Shown here: positions 34,506 through 43,302 of the stretch, in pieces
How positions within the stretch are numbered: the first letter of the stretch is position 1
Layout: each line of letters opens with the position of its first letter
Assembly: GCA_017642965.1 (NCBI GenBank)
Contig: JAEPOJ010000015.1
Span: 1 to 64,000 of the forward strand
Direction: 5' to 3'
Length of the DNA: 64,000 nucleotides
Source of the DNA: Phycisphaerales bacterium
GTDB lineage: Bacteria; Planctomycetota; Phycisphaerae; Phycisphaerales; UBA1924
Notes under the pieces: model-generated
What the model was told of the DNA's origin: nothing
The model's input: the letters and a program-made list of their open reading frames with translations, nothing else
Databases searched by the model: none
Program-made: the position numbers and the translations under genes

Positions 34506-35443
34506 CTGACCACCCGCACACCCTCGCTCTTCGTCTTCTCCACAAACAGCTCGCTCAATCGCTTTGTGACTGCCCCCATCTTCCCATCACCGATCACGCG
34601 CCCGTCGATCTTCCCGACCCACGCCAGCTCGCCCATCGTCCCCGTCGTGAAGCACTCGTCCGCGTTGTACACGTGCGTCATCGAGATGTCCCGCTCCACG
34701 CATGGGATGTCGTGCTCATGGCAGATGTCGATGATCGTCTGGCGCGTGATCCCCTCGGGGCACGCCGCCGTGGTCGGCGTTTGGACGACGGGCGTGTCAT
34801 CGCCCGCGTGGGCGGGGTAGGGCGACACGATGAACACGTGCGTCGCGTTCGCCTCCGCCAAGAAGCCACGCTGATCGAGCATCAGCGCATCGTCCGCCCC
34901 ATGCGCATTCGCCTCGATCTTGGCCATGATCGACTGGATCAGGTTGTTGTGATGGATGTTCGGGTCCATCATGTCCGGCGCGAACCGGCGGATGCTGCTC
35001 GTGCACAGCGTCAGCCCGCTGCTGCCCTCCGCGTCCCGGTATACCGGCGGCTTGTGCTCCGCCAGCACGATCAGCGTCGGGCCCGCCTGGTTCAGGCGCG
35101 GGTCCATCCCAGAGGTGATCTTGGTCCCCCGTGAGAGCGTGATGCGGATGTGCACGCCATCCCGCATGTCGTTGGCCGCGAGCGTCTTCTTGATCTCCTC
35201 AACCAGCTCATCACGCGTTGGGATCTGTGTAAACGCCAGCGCCTTGGCGCTGCGACGGAGCCGCTCCAGGTGCTCATCGAGCTTGAAGATCGTGCCGTCG
35301 TAGACCCGCAGCCCCTCCCAGACCCCATCCCCGCCCTGCACCAGCGAATCGAACGGCGAGATCCCCGCCTCGTCCCGATGAATCAGCTCGCCGTTGATGT
35401 TGATCTTCAGATCCCGGTTCTTCTCGTTGAACTTCTGTTGCAT
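34502..35443 (-). CDS. Class IV aminotransferase homologue lacking the PLP lysine
   Basis: A 313-residue protein with the fold-type IV (IlvE/D-AAT) architecture: GVWEGLRVYDG, FKLDEHLERL, later ALMLDQRGFLAEANATHVFIV, TTAACPEGITRQ and TTGTMGELAWVGKIDGRVIGDGK. The lysine that binds PLP in this family (KxxN, as in KHLNYL of typical members) is replaced by His: the segment reads DPNIHHNNLIQSIMAKIEA, with His about residue 164 (codon at 34952-34954). All other landmarks are kept, so the protein is likely folded and constrained but may not be a normal transaminase. A sulfotransferase-like gene lies close by at 36349. Confidence 0.85.
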   Translation of the reverse strand: MQQKFNEKNRDLKININGELIHRDEAGISPFDSLVQGGDGVWEGLRVYDGTIFKLDEHLERLRRSAKALAFTQIPTRDELVEEIKKTLAANDMRDGVHIRITLSRGTKITSGMDPRLNQAGPTLIVLAEHKPPVYRDAEGSSGLTLCTSSIRRFAPDMMDPNIHHNNLIQSIMAKIEANAHGADDALMLDQRGFLAEANATHVFIVSPYPAHAGDDTPVVQTPTTAACPEGITRQTIIDICHEHDIPCVERDISMTHVYNADECFTTGTMGELAWVGKIDGRVIGDGKMGAVTKRLSELFVEKTKSEGVRVVS

Positions 35444-35476
35444 GCGTCAAGCGTAGCAGCGAGCTCGATGCTCCGC

Positions 35477-36289
35477 TCAGCTATCTTGCCGTGTCGCGTG
35501 CAACTCCAGCCCTGGATAGTACAACGCGAGTTTTCCTTCACCATACAGCTTGATTGATGCGCTCCGTGAGCCAGCAGGCCTGAACACCTGGGAGTCATTA
35601 TCGTGGCCGCTCGATGCCGCAGCGCCGGGTATGAGGTTTCGTGCGTTTTCGTTGTCGATCTTGAGCGTCAGGCAGCTGAACCGCTCAGACCAACCAATTT
35701 CAATCCGATGATCAAACTCGCACGATCCGTACACACCGACATGCGCCTCCACAGATCCGCGATCGGTCTCAAAGATCTCCGCACCCTGATCAAGCCCGGC
35801 CCGCTCGAGGTACCGCATCACCCGCGTCGCTTCGCCAGCCTGCGCATGCCGATACAGCGAGATGCTGTGCGGCCCCTCGATCTCCCGCGCGCCGGGCATC
35901 GACTCGATGAAGCCCCGAACCGCAGCGTGCTTGTCGAGGGTGGCCAACGTAAAGATCGTCGGGCGCGCACCGTGCATGAGCAGCAGCTCGATGATGTCCT
36001 TGCGACCCGTGTGCGAGCACGCGCCGATCGCCGTCTCGTAATCACCGAATCCCCAATCCCACGCGGACTTGGCGAGGTCCGGGTCCTCCGCGAGCATCTC
36101 CCGCACCGTCTCGATCCGTGCATGGCAGGCCCCAACAAAGGCCCGCACGCGTTCCGCATCTGCCCGCACGGGTGGATCAGCTCGAACACCATCATTTCGT
36201 ATTTGGCCGAAACCGCCCGCGTAGGCCATTCCGCCAGCGATTGAAACCGACCCCGCCGCGATGAATCCGCGTCTGCTTGTTGTGTGCAT
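35477..36289 (-). CDS. Tat-exported ankyrin-repeat-like protein
   Basis: A 270-residue protein preceded by AAGGAG. The N terminus TTSRRGFIAAGSVSIAGGMAYA carries the twin-Arg and hydrophobic core of a Tat signal. Residues 50-140 contain ankyrin-like helices (ARIETVREMLAEDPDLAK, TAIGACSHTGRKDIIELLLMHGARPTIF), probably two or three repeats, and the last 100 residues form a strand-rich domain (SIKLYGEGKLALYYPG). Export of a folded ankyrin protein suggests a periplasmic scaffold role; nothing more can be said. Confidence 0.7.
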   Translation of the reverse strand: MHTTSRRGFIAAGSVSIAGGMAYAGGFGQIRNDGVRADPPVRADAERVRAFVGACHARIETVREMLAEDPDLAKSAWDWGFGDYETAIGACSHTGRKDIIELLLMHGARPTIFTLATLDKHAAVRGFIESMPGAREIEGPHSISLYRHAQAGEATRVMRYLERAGLDQGAEIFETDRGSVEAHVGVYGSCEFDHRIEIGWSERFSCLTLKIDNENARNLIPGAAASSGHDNDSQVFRPAGSRSASIKLYGEGKLALYYPGLELHATRQDS

Positions 36290-36348
36290 GCCCTGCTCCT
36301 TGGTGACCCTCTGTCTAAGGGTCTACACCGGAGCGGGCCCACGGGTTG

Positions 36349-37080
36349 CTACAGCTTGTGCGCCGCGAGCAGATCGTACAACACGTTACATTCCTGCAAC
36401 ACGCCCTTCAACCGCTCTGGGACCCGCTCCTGCTTCGGCTCATAAGCCGCGAACCCCGTCGACTGATACACGCTCGCATACCAATGAGTGGCCCAGACCC
36501 CGTCCTCCTCGCGCGTGCCCGACTCCCAAGCCAGCATCGATTCATCGAATGCGACGCCGAACCGCTCGCACACCCGCGCGAGCATCCCGCCGGGGTCCAT
36601 GAGCACATCACGCGAATCGATCACGATCGGTGCGGTGTCAGTCTCATCCCGCAGCCAATCGAACAACGCAACCTGCTGCGGCAACCCCAGGTCCTCCGGC
36701 GTCGGGTTGTCGATGACTTTGATAAAACTCGTGATCATCGCCGCCGGGTCGCGGATGAGAAAGCAGTTCGTCAAGCCGCCAATCCAGTTCCAGTCCATGC
36801 CGGGGGTCAGATGATGCGCCATGTGCTTCTGATACCACACCGATTTTCCGTTCGGAACTGGCCCCGTCAGCTGTGCCGCAACCTCCCGCCAATCCGTCGC
36901 CTGCGAACGCATCACTTCGTCGTAGGCCGGGTGCTCGCGTCGTTTATCCTCATCGATCACACTCAGGTAATGCGCATACAGCGGCTCATCGCTCACGAAA
37001 CAATCGCCCCGAGCACCCCAGCTCCGCATCAACGCCGTCGAGATATTGCGCGGCCCCGACCACATCGCGATCCGTGTCAT
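36349..37080 (-). CDS. Sulfotransferase-like P-loop protein
   Basis: A 243-residue protein beginning MTRIAMWSGPRNISTALMRSWGARGDC, which is the 5'-PSB-like P-loop of sulfotransferase-fold proteins (SGPRNxSTALMxS), with the 3' phosphate-binding region at LIRDPAAMITSF and VIDSRDVLMDPGGML. Homologues often sit beside class IV aminotransferase genes, and here the lysine-less aminotransferase is two genes away. PAPS use and acceptor are unknown. It overlaps the DUF3592-like gene by four bases. Confidence 0.75.
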   Translation of the reverse strand: MTRIAMWSGPRNISTALMRSWGARGDCFVSDEPLYAHYLSVIDEDKRREHPAYDEVMRSQATDWREVAAQLTGPVPNGKSVWYQKHMAHHLTPGMDWNWIGGLTNCFLIRDPAAMITSFIKVIDNPTPEDLGLPQQVALFDWLRDETDTAPIVIDSRDVLMDPGGMLARVCERFGVAFDESMLAWESGTREEDGVWATHWYASVYQSTGFAAYEPKQERVPERLKGVLQECNVLYDLLAAHKL

Positions 37081-37805
37081 TGCTCAATCTCCCGGAGCGC
37101 CGCCGCGACCCGGCTCGCCTGCCATGCACCAATGACCGGCAAGAGTGCCGAAACCCCAGCTCCGAGCGCCACCGCGATCAGCCAAGACGGGAGCCGGCTC
37201 GACGGCACAAATGTCATCGCGTGCCATGCCGCGTACCCGCCAATCCCCAGGATGCCGACCATGATCGCCCACGCCCCCAGCCAGGCCCTGCCCGTCCAGC
37301 GCCAGCCCCCGCAGACCGTGAGCAGCATCCCGCAGAACCCCCACGCGAACAGCCCCGCCCCGACCCCGGCGTAAACCGTACCGTTCCAGTGCTTCTCCAG
37401 AAACGCCGGCACGCCCGCATCGTCCGGGAGCCACGCCTCGGTCTCAGCCCCGACGGGCAACCGCTCGACGATGCCCCGCGGGTCGCGCTGCGCCGCAGGG
37501 TCGCCCACGGGGAAGTACCGGTCCGAGGTCTGCTCGTCACCATCCCGCGTATACACGAACTCGATCATCGCGACCTGCTCCGTGCGGTTGCTGCCCGTAC
37601 TCACCTGGCCCAGCTTGGACTTGGTGATCGTCGCCATGATCCGCTCGGTGGCCGCGTTGCTCTTTGCCTGCTCGATCGCCGAGCCCATGCTCAGCACGAG
37701 CATCACCGTTCCAAGCACCAGAAACGGCAGGCACACGACCGCGACTGGAGCGAACAGGCACCCCGCCCGGATCTCACTGATATCTTCGAGACGCTTCCGA
37801 TCCAT
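37077..37805 (-). CDS. DUF3592-like membrane protein
   Basis: A 242-residue protein with a first TM at about residues 18-42 (FAPVAVVCLPFLVLGTVMLVL), an extracytoplasmic beta domain at 50-125 (RIMATITKSKLGQVSTG then VAMIEFVYTRDGDEQTSDRYFP) and three more TM helices (about 140-235). The beta domain pattern is that of DUF3592. Coupled by a four-base overlap to the sulfotransferase-like gene downstream. No function known. Confidence 0.65.
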   Translation of the reverse strand: MDRKRLEDISEIRAGCLFAPVAVVCLPFLVLGTVMLVLSMGSAIEQAKSNAATERIMATITKSKLGQVSTGSNRTEQVAMIEFVYTRDGDEQTSDRYFPVGDPAAQRDPRGIVERLPVGAETEAWLPDDAGVPAFLEKHWNGTVYAGVGAGLFAWGFCGMLLTVCGGWRWTGRAWLGAWAIMVGILGIGGYAAWHAMTFVPSSRLPSWLIAVALGAGVSALLPVIGAWQASRVAAALREIEQ

Positions 37806-37843
37806 GCCGCCAAGTCTATCACACCCAGCAGGTCACCTGATCG

Positions 37844-39247
37844 CTACTTCGACGCGGAATCCATGTCGTCGATCGAGGGCACGACCGGGCGATCGATCCC
37901 GCCGAACTGCGGGCGGATCCCCATCGTGCGGAAGATCACCGGGCGGATCCTCTTGATCTCAGGCATGTGCACCCGCGCGAGCAGGATAATCGTGCCCAAC
38001 CGGACCACGGCACTCACGAGGAAGAGGGTGTGGTATGCGCCGGCGCCCTCGCCCATCATCCGGAAGATCAACGCGCCCGCACTCGCACCAAGCACGATCG
38101 TGACCGCGTTGAGCGCAGTCTGCGTCGTCAGCACGCTCGTCCGTTCCCGAGCCGGGATCGTCTCGAGCAGCAGGAGCATCGTGGCCATCTCATAGCACGC
38201 CCACATCATCCCCGACACAAGCTGGATGGCCAGCAGGAACCAAGGGTTTGGCGAAATCACCCAGACCGCGCTCATCGGGATGATCCCGATCCCACCGATC
38301 CACAGCAGACGGGCAGCACCGTAGCGCTTCGCGTATCGACCAATGATCGGCATCGCGATCACCCGCCCCATGAACGAACCGCACAGCAACCCCGCATAGA
38401 TCAGATAATCAAACCCGAGCTCTTTGAGCATGTAGGGCGAAAAGAACGGCCCGGAAACCTGCACGCCCAGCGTCACGCCCAGCATGTACAGGATCAATCG
38501 CCCGCCGGACACCGCCTTGGGACCCTTCAGGAACGCCCTGATCGGCACCCGCGTCTGCCCCTCGGGCATGGGCTCGGGCTCGCTCACCCGTGTATGGCAC
38601 CATGTCGAGATCAACCGGGCCACACCCGCGACCGCGAAGAGCACCGCGAACACAAGCAGGTACGATCCGCCCTCATCACCACGGGTGAAATGCATGCGCC
38701 CGAAATACAGCAACACACCCGCACCGATCAGCGAGAACATGAGCACCGCCTGCGCCCGTCGAGTCCGTCCCGCGAAGTACTTCGCCCGCACCGGGCGGGG
38801 CACGACCGTCCCGATCCACGTGTTCCACGCCGGGCCACCACCGAGGTTGAACGCCCAGTACAGCGAGACCATCACAAAGATCAGCCAGTCGGGCATATGA
38901 CCGACCACCGCCGCGATGATCATGGGGATGAAGCTCAGCGCCTGCAGACCAGCGGCCAGCACCACCCAGCGTTTGTGAGAACCGAGCGCACGAACGGCGC
39001 TCGGGCCCGCAAGCTGCAGCAATGCCCCCGCGAGCAAAGGCACCGATCCCAGGAGGCCAGCCAGCGTCTCGCCCATCCCAACAGCGAGAGCGAATGCCAC
39101 AAAGTACGCCTCGCCGCACCCAACCATGACAGAGAACAGCATCGCGTCCCGCGTGCTGAAACGAAGATCGCGCCGGATCTCTTCCGCTGTTCTCGTGCCT
39201 TGCTGACTCAACGATCCGATTCCTGCTTGCCCACGCCGACACGGCAT
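37844..39247 (-). CDS. Major facilitator superfamily transporter
   Basis: A polytopic protein of up to 467 residues with about twelve TM helices, beginning with AMLFSVMVGCGEAYFVAFALAVGMGETLAGLLG and ending in a charged tail. The pattern fits MFS permeases of the set-related/unknown-substrate type. The ATG at 39247 has GAGGG nearby but lies only 15 bases from the divergent ATG of the esterase gene; a TTG at 39211 (AGGAA eight bases upstream) would start nearer the first helix and free space for promoters. Substrate unknown. Confidence 0.8.
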   Translation of the reverse strand: MPCRRGQAGIGSLSQQGTRTAEEIRRDLRFSTRDAMLFSVMVGCGEAYFVAFALAVGMGETLAGLLGSVPLLAGALLQLAGPSAVRALGSHKRWVVLAAGLQALSFIPMIIAAVVGHMPDWLIFVMVSLYWAFNLGGGPAWNTWIGTVVPRPVRAKYFAGRTRRAQAVLMFSLIGAGVLLYFGRMHFTRGDEGGSYLLVFAVLFAVAGVARLISTWCHTRVSEPEPMPEGQTRVPIRAFLKGPKAVSGGRLILYMLGVTLGVQVSGPFFSPYMLKELGFDYLIYAGLLCGSFMGRVIAMPIIGRYAKRYGAARLLWIGGIGIIPMSAVWVISPNPWFLLAIQLVSGMMWACYEMATMLLLLETIPARERTSVLTTQTALNAVTIVLGASAGALIFRMMGEGAGAYHTLFLVSAVVRLGTIILLARVHMPEIKRIRPVIFRTMGIRPQFGGIDRPVVPSIDDMDSASK

Positions 39248-39262
39248 GGTATACCCTCACAC

Positions 39263-40078
39263 ATGAAACGAGCACACGTCCTTATCGTCGCACTCACCGC
39301 CCTGATGTTCACGATCGTTCCCGGATTCACCGCGATGGCGCAGGATTCAAACACCGAACCACCCACGCCTCTCCGGATGTACGACATCTCGATGGACATC
39401 AACGGGCAACGATACGCCTGCAAGGTCATGGTCAACGAGGCCGCGACCCTCGGCGGCAGCGCCCTGCTCTTCCTCCACGGCGCCGGCGAGTGCGGCACAG
39501 AGGGCGTCCGTCAGCTCCACGTCGGGCTCCCTCGATACGCCATGCAAAGCCCCGAAGACTGGCCCTTCGTCATCATCGCGCCCCAGAAACCGACCGTGAA
39601 CTCAGAGTGGGAGGACCACAGCGAAGCCGTGATGGCCCTCCTCGACAGGGCCGCCGAGTTGGAACTCTTCGACCCCGACCGCCTCGCAATCACCGGCCTC
39701 TCTCAGGGTGGGCACGGCACCATCACCATCGCCGGCCTCCACCCGGACCGATTCAAGGCCGCCTCGCCAGTCTGTGCGTACGTACGCCCCGTCTTCAATA
39801 AAGACCGCGAGCGCATCGCCAGGACCGAGGCGTCAAAGACTGACCCGGAGGTGATCCAAGCGGCCGAGCGGCTCGCACAGATTCCGATCTGGCTCCATCA
39901 TGGAGACGCGGATTCCGTGGTCCCGGTGCAGGAATCCAGGGCCATCCAGCAGGCCCTGCGCTCGCTTGGTGCTGAAGTCCGTTACAGCGAATACCACAAC
40001 GTCGACCATAACTCCTGGGACAACGCCTACCAGGACAGCAATCTCAGCGACTGGTTCAAGGAACTGCTCAGCGAGTGA
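39263..40078 (+). CDS. Secreted esterase/PHB depolymerase-like alpha/beta hydrolase
   Basis: A 271-residue protein starting at the ATG at 39263; longer frames upstream are antisense to the transporter. The signal peptide ends near FTAMAQ. The core has LLFLHGAGECG, ITGLSQGGHGTITIA (nucleophile Ser in GLSQGG), HHGDADSVVPVQES (acid) and NVDHNSWDNAY (His), like bacterial feruloyl-esterase and poly-hydroxybutyrate depolymerase relatives. It probably acts outside the cytoplasm on an ester of plant or polymer origin. Its stop abuts the convergent thrS stop (40078/40079). Confidence 0.82.
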   Translation: MKRAHVLIVALTALMFTIVPGFTAMAQDSNTEPPTPLRMYDISMDINGQRYACKVMVNEAATLGGSALLFLHGAGECGTEGVRQLHVGLPRYAMQSPEDWPFVIIAPQKPTVNSEWEDHSEAVMALLDRAAELELFDPDRLAITGLSQGGHGTITIAGLHPDRFKAASPVCAYVRPVFNKDRERIARTEASKTDPEVIQAAERLAQIPIWLHHGDADSVVPVQESRAIQQALRSLGAEVRYSEYHNVDHNSWDNAYQDSNLSDWFKELLSE

Positions 40079-42157
40079 TCAGGCCTTGACCGCTTCAAAT
40101 CGCTCGCGAACCGTGCTTCGCCCCTTCGTGCGGTACTCCTCACCGATCGCGCTGATGAACTCATCGAGCGGCATCGACCCAAGGTCCTTCTCGATCCCGA
40201 ACGCACGCACGGACACCGCGCGGTTCTCCGCATCACGAGGCCCAACCACGACGAGATACGGGATCTTCATCTCCGACCCGTTCTTGATCTTCGCCTGGAC
40301 GCGCTGGTCGTGATCGTCCAGCGTCGCACGGATCCCGATCGCGTGCAGCGCACTCATCACTTCGTGCGCGTAGTCGTTGCTCTTTTCCGAGATCGGGAGC
40401 ACACGGACCTGCTCTGGGGCGAGCCAGACCGGGAACGCACCGGCGAAGTGCTCGATGAGCACGCCAATGAACCGCTCCATCGACCCGAACGGGGCGCGGT
40501 GGATCATCACCGGGCGGTGCTTCTCGTTGTCAGCGCCGACATAGGTCAGATCGAACCGCTCGGGCAGGTTGTAGTCCACCTGCACCGTGCCCAGCTGCCA
40601 CTCGCGACCAATCACGTCCTTGACGACGAAGTCGATCTTGGGGCCATAGAACGCCGCCTCGCCGGGCTCTTCGGTGAAGGGCACGCCGAGCGTCTGCGCC
40701 GCCTCCCGGCACGCCTGCTCCGCCTTGTCCCAGTTCGCCGGGTCCCCCGTGTACTTGCCGCTGTCCGGGTCACGCAGACCCACACGCACGCGGTAGTCCT
40801 TCATGCCGAGAACCTGGAAGATCGTCTTGACGAGCGTCAGGCACCCCTGCACTTCCTGCCCGATCTGCTCGGGCGTGCAGAAGAGGTGCGCATCGTCCTG
40901 CGTGAACCCACGCACACGGGTCATGCCGTTGAGCTCGCCCGATTGTTCCCACCGGTACACCGTCCCGAACTCCGCGAGTCGAACAGGGAGGTCCTTGTAG
41001 GAGTGGGGCTGGGACGCGAACACCTTGATGTGGTGCGGGCAGTTCATGGGCTTGAGCATGAACCCCTCGATCTCACCCGTCGTCATGTGGTTCGACAGCT
41101 GGGCGCACGAGCACCCCTCTTCGCTAAGCTGGGCCATGTGGTCCCGCTCGATCAGCGGCGGGAACTGCGACTCCGCGTAGTACGGGAAGTGCCCCGATGT
41201 CCGATACAGGTCGAGCTTGCCGATATGCGGCGTGAAGACCTCGGAGTACCCCTGCTTCGCGAGCTCTACCGAGATGAAGTTCTGCAGCTCCTTGCGCACC
41301 ACCGACCCGTTGGGTGTCCAGAGGATGAGCCCCTGCCCGACCGTTTCGTCGATGTGGAAGAGCTTGAGCTTCTTGCCCAGCACGCGATGATCACGCTTCT
41401 TCGCTTCCTCAAGCCGATCCAGATACGCGTTGAGGTCCTTCTTGCTGAAGAATGCCGTGCCGTACACGCGAGTCAGACGATCGGAGTTCTCGTCCCCGTG
41501 CCAATACGACGACGCGAGCGACATCACCTTGAACGCGCCGATCCGACCCGTGCTCGGCACATGAGGTCCCCGGCATAGATCCTCCCAGTTCTTCCCGGGC
41601 TCGCCCGTTGCGTAGAAGCTCAGCGACAATGACCCCGCCTCGTGCGCCCGATGCGCGTTGTCGAGCTTGTACTTCGATCCCTCACGCTTGACCTTCTCAA
41701 GTCCTTCGGAGTACTCGAGCTCGTAGCGTGTAAACGGGCGGTCCTCCTTGACGATGTTCGCCATCTCCGCCTCGATCGCCTCGAAGTCGCCCTCCTTGAG
41801 CGGGCGGTCTTCCGGAAACGCGATGTCGTAGTAGAACCCGTTGTCGAGCGGCGGGCCATACACCAGCTGCGCCCCGGGCACGATCCGTTGGATCGCCTCC
41901 GCCATCACGTGGGCCGTCGAGTGGCGAAGCAGCTGCAGCGCGTTGGGGTCGTCCTGCTTGTCCCGCGTCTTCTCAGTCACGAGCGACAGCGTGCAGTCAT
42001 GATCGATCACCGTGCTCAGGTCGCACAGCTCCTCGTCGATGATCGCACCGACGCACGCCTTCGCGAGCCGCTCGCCGATCGACATCGCGATGTCGTGAGC
42101 GCTGATGGGGTTATCAAACGATTTAACCGATCCGTCGGGGAGGGTGATCTGAGGCAT
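40079..42157 (-). CDS. thrS: Threonyl-tRNA synthetase
   Basis: A 692-residue enzyme. Domains in order: N-terminal TGS (ITLPDGSVKSFDNPISAHDIA), the editing/HxxxH region (HSTAHVMAEAIQRIVPG), the class II core with TPHIGKLDLYRTSGHFPYY, LKPMNCPHHIKVF (zinc-site Cys), WEQSGELNGMTRVRGFTQDDAH, HRAPFGSMERFIGVLIEH (motif 3 Arg), and a C-terminal anticodon domain (QVRVLPISEKSNDYAHEV). It charges tRNA-Thr and edits Ser. Length is typical. No T-box or other leader structure is seen upstream. Confidence 0.97.
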   Translation of the reverse strand: MPQITLPDGSVKSFDNPISAHDIAMSIGERLAKACVGAIIDEELCDLSTVIDHDCTLSLVTEKTRDKQDDPNALQLLRHSTAHVMAEAIQRIVPGAQLVYGPPLDNGFYYDIAFPEDRPLKEGDFEAIEAEMANIVKEDRPFTRYELEYSEGLEKVKREGSKYKLDNAHRAHEAGSLSLSFYATGEPGKNWEDLCRGPHVPSTGRIGAFKVMSLASSYWHGDENSDRLTRVYGTAFFSKKDLNAYLDRLEEAKKRDHRVLGKKLKLFHIDETVGQGLILWTPNGSVVRKELQNFISVELAKQGYSEVFTPHIGKLDLYRTSGHFPYYAESQFPPLIERDHMAQLSEEGCSCAQLSNHMTTGEIEGFMLKPMNCPHHIKVFASQPHSYKDLPVRLAEFGTVYRWEQSGELNGMTRVRGFTQDDAHLFCTPEQIGQEVQGCLTLVKTIFQVLGMKDYRVRVGLRDPDSGKYTGDPANWDKAEQACREAAQTLGVPFTEEPGEAAFYGPKIDFVVKDVIGREWQLGTVQVDYNLPERFDLTYVGADNEKHRPVMIHRAPFGSMERFIGVLIEHFAGAFPVWLAPEQVRVLPISEKSNDYAHEVMSALHAIGIRATLDDHDQRVQAKIKNGSEMKIPYLVVVGPRDAENRAVSVRAFGIEKDLGSMPLDEFISAIGEEYRTKGRSTVRERFEAVKA

Positions 42158-42214
42158 GTTCCTGCTCGCTGTATGTGGCTTCGATTCCGTTCAGGGTGAT
42201 CCTAGATGAAAATA

Positions 42215-42234
42215 CGCCCGGCAGCGGCCGGGCG
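42215..42234 (-). terminator. Hairpin downstream of arsR-arsM
   Basis: The stem CGCCCGGC/GCCGGGCG with a four-base loop, followed on the minus strand by TATTTTC. It can end arsM transcription before the thrS start at 42157. Confidence 0.65.
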
Positions 42235-42344
42235 TCGTGTGCGATTTCTGCAACAACAACCAGCCGCCATCAATCAGGCGTAGTCGTGGTGGTGGTCGCG
42301 GTGGTGGTGTTCAGTCTCATATTCGCGAACTTTAGTCTACATCT

Positions 42345-42394
42345 CCTCCCCCGTCCTGACGGGGGAGGTGCCGACGCAGTCGGCGTAGGGGGTT
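42345..42394. repeat. Dispersed double-hairpin repeat, copy 1
   Basis: CCTCCCCCGTC pairs with GACGGGGGAGG (42345-42368), then GCCGAC pairs with GTCGGC (42370-42384), followed by GTAGGGGGTTTC. The same layout recurs at 60762-60814. It ends on the arsM stop codon, so it forms the 3' end of that gene's transcript. Confidence 0.75.
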
Positions 42395-43276
42395 TCAGCA
42401 GCACCCCGTCCCACAGCAGGCCCCATCGGGGTTTACCGCCGCAATATCCACGCTGGTGATGTAATCCGCAGCAGATTCCCCCTCGGGCAGCTCGGCGACG
42501 ACCTTCTTATACAGCGGGTCGTCCGCGTTCATCAGGGCCCTCACGTACTCGGGTTTGGGCGTGATCGTCACCCCCTGGAGCCCGGCGTTGAACATCTGAT
42601 CCCGAAGCTCCTCAATCAGCGCCGCCCCGGCGATGCACCCCGCCCACGACTCCACAATTCCCTTCACCGACTCGGGCAGCGGCTTGAACAGCGCCATATC
42701 GCTGATCGCCACCCGCCCGCCGGGCTTGAGCACCCGGGCGATCTCATTCCACACACCCTGTTTGTCCAGCGCCAGGTTGATCACACAGTTGCTCATCACC
42801 ACATCAACCGAGTTGTCCGCGACCGGCAGGTGCTCGATCTCGCCCAGTCGGAACTCGACATTGTCCAGCCCGGTGGTCTCGGTGTAGTGCTCAAGATTCT
42901 TGCGGGCCTTGCCAATCATCTCCGCAGTCATATCAACCCCGATCGCCTTGCCGGTCTTGCCGACCTTGGGCCCGGCCAGGAACAAGTCAAACCCGCCGCC
43001 CGAGCCCAGATCCAGCACCGTCTCACCCTCCCGCAGGTTCGCGATCACATTCGGGTTCCCGCACGAGAGCCCCATGTTCGCGTCAGCAGGCAGTGCCTCG
43101 AGCTCCTCGCGCGAGTACCCGATCTGCTCCGCGAGCACATCCGGGTCAATCGATTCCGTCACGCCGCACGCCCCGGCGCAGCAGCAACTCCCGGTGCCCT
43201 CGGCTTTGTTGCTCGTTGTGGCGATGGTGCTGTAATCACTCCGGATCTGGTCGCGGATGGCTTCATTTGTACTCAT
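42395..43276 (-). CDS. arsM: Arsenite S-adenosylmethionine methyltransferase
   Basis: A 293-residue enzyme from the ATG at 43276, preceded by AAGGAGA. The SAM-binding core is [16 protein letters not shown]. The three arsenic-binding cysteines of ArsM align with [18 protein letters not shown] and AGCIAGA. Additional Cys clusters occur at the N terminus (SCCCAGACG) and the extreme C terminus ([10 protein letters not shown]). It methylates As(III) to volatile or less retained species. It lies 26 bases after arsR and is surely co-transcribed with it. Confidence 0.95.
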   Translation of the reverse strand: MSTNEAIRDQIRSDYSTIATTSNKAEGTGSCCCAGACGVTESIDPDVLAEQIGYSREELEALPADANMGLSCGNPNVIANLREGETVLDLGSGGGFDLFLAGPKVGKTGKAIGVDMTAEMIGKARKNLEHYTETTGLDNVEFRLGEIEHLPVADNSVDVVMSNCVINLALDKQGVWNEIARVLKPGGRVAISDMALFKPLPESVKGIVESWAGCIAGAALIEELRDQMFNAGLQGVTITPKPEYVRALMNADDPLYKKVVAELPEGESAADYITSVDIAAVNPDGACCGTGCC

Positions 43277-43302
43277 GACGTCTTCTCCTTGCCGTTTCCG
43301 TC

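Noticed and set aside
36873-38195. 440-residue plus-strand open frame
   Set aside because: Antisense to the sulfotransferase-like, DUF3592-like and transporter genes, which all have family motifs; its own sequence is Arg/Pro/His-rich noise.
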